NCBI GenBank assembly: GCA_041749015.1 | Contig: JBGTCD010000089.1 | Span: forward strand, 1-14,137 | DNA: 14,137 bases | From: JBGTCD01 sp041749015 | GTDB lineage: Bacteria; Bacteroidota; Bacteroidia; Cytophagales; Cyclobacteriaceae | Direction: 5' to 3' | Shown: in pieces, positions 13,707-14,137 of the stretch | Layout of the letters: each line of letters starts with the position of its first letter | Numbering within the stretch: the first letter of the stretch is position 1 | Program-made: the position numbers and the translations under genes | The notes under the pieces: model-generated | What the model saw: the letters and a program-made list of their open reading frames with translations, nothing else | The model's database searches: none | Told to the model about the DNA's origin: nothing

Positions 13707-13903
13707 ATTAAATTATTGGGTTTCTTTTCTTACCAGTCGCAGGCCTATGGAAAGGGATTTAGGGAAGGCTTTTCCTATTATTCATAAGGTAGAGATGAAA
13801 CCAATTTACCATTGTTTCAGGGGGCTCATACCGGAAGGTAGAAATCGATTTCTTGCCCATGTTTATATAAATTAAATAGAGAGGAGTGTTTAACGGTAGT
13901 TTA
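13707..13903. other. Rest of the intergenic stretch, no recognised gene
   Basis: Together with the repeats to its left this is the only stretch over 300 bases (13569-13903) without a gene I recognise. It holds two small overlapping open frames: 13759-13860 on the minus strand (33 codons, MGKKSISTFRYEPPETMVNW at the start) and 13747-13875 on the plus strand (42 codons, beginning MERDLGKAFPIIHKVEMKP). Neither resembles a family I know and they overlap almost completely, so at most one can be real. A remnant of a decayed gene or a transcribed leader is also possible. Confidence 0.35.
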
Positions 13904-14137
13904 TTAATCGCCTTTTGTCAAAATGCATAGACTTTCCTCAATAGCTTCTACAGAGTGCATGATTTCAACCGGTATTGCCACCTCGTCATATTGCTTAAGT
14001 TCCACAACTCTATTTTCTTCTTTATATAATACAACACCTTCTAATATGGTCAGTTTTGCCCGAATATTTGTTTTATGTTCTTTTAAAATCATTCCTTTCC
14101 TGAATCCCATGATAAGAACTTTAAATCCTTTTCCGTG
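13904..14137 (-). CDS. Small cupin-domain protein, C-terminal part
   Basis: The frame is open to the right edge of the window, so the N-terminus is missing; the Met at 14110 is probably internal because the frame continues nine codons upstream (HGKGFKVLI) without a stop. The visible 77 residues form the core of a single-domain cupin: LKEHKTNIRAKLTILEG corresponds to the first cupin motif (G...HxH...E...G), and YDEVAIPVEIMHSVEA to the second (PxxxxH). The first motif has a single clear His where metal-binding cupins usually have two, so metal binding may be partial. Such small cupins often act as sensors or small-molecule binders; no specific role can be assigned. The strand is the same as that of the YceI-porin operon, 335 bases away. 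Confidence 0.75.
   Translation of the reverse strand, partial: HGKGFKVLIMGFRKGMILKEHKTNIRAKLTILEGVVLYKEENRVVELKQYDEVAIPVEIMHSVEAIEESLCILTKGD

Noticed and set aside
1..14137. Mobile elements, CRISPR arrays, tRNA or rRNA genes
   Set aside because: Looked for transposase-like proteins, flanking inverted repeats with target duplications, regularly spaced repeats and cloverleaf signatures; none seen by eye. A tRNA or Rfam scan was not possible here.

Overview
The window reads as an ordinary chromosomal stretch of a Bacteroidota bacterium, probably Cytophagales-like (an inference from gene content and sequence style, not a database result). The evidence is: promoter boxes of the TAnnTTTG type with an upstream TTG, A/T-rich translation starts without clear Shine-Dalgarno sites, a THX-type small ribosomal protein, a short membrane protein fused by a stop/start overlap to mutL and followed by two rhomboid proteases, a glycoside hydrolase 3/serine hydrolase fusion ahead of the bacillithiol gene bshA, a sphingolipid-type fatty-acid hydroxylase, and YceI proteins around an outer-membrane beta-barrel. 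No mobile element, tRNA, rRNA or CRISPR array is visible.

Layout. Positions 1-243 (minus) hold the start of trpE preceded by a complete Trp attenuator: a 19-residue leader peptide with three consecutive Trp codons, an 8-bp GC-rich hairpin with a run of nine T, and a promoter lying almost directly on the leader start codon. Positions 275-394 (minus) encode a 39-residue THX ribosomal protein, and 480-1007 (minus) an unrecognised lipoprotein. A divergent promoter region leads to a sarcosine/N-methyltryptophan oxidase-like flavoenzyme at 1152-2282 (plus). It meets, with no spacer, the end of a four-gene minus operon (6177 to 2283): small membrane protein, mutL, rhomboid, rhomboid.

From 6323 (plus) come a fused GH3-like/beta-lactamase-like exported protein and bshA, six bases apart and closed by a terminator-like hairpin, then an FA2H/Scs7-like hydroxylase under its own -7 box. 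The right end is on the minus strand: YceI protein, porin-like protein, a strong terminator-like hairpin, and a second YceI protein with a TTG start. Upstream of the first YceI gene are 335 bases without a recognisable gene but rich in inverted repeats. The window closes with the C-terminal part of a cupin protein.

The most interesting points are the Trp attenuator built on a near-leaderless leader peptide, the GH3 domain that appears to have lost its catalytic residues while the fused serine-hydrolase domain keeps all of its own, the MutL with a partly eroded endonuclease site, and the YceI-porin-YceI cassette with its palindrome-rich control region. I saw no clear candidate for a wholly new multi-gene system.
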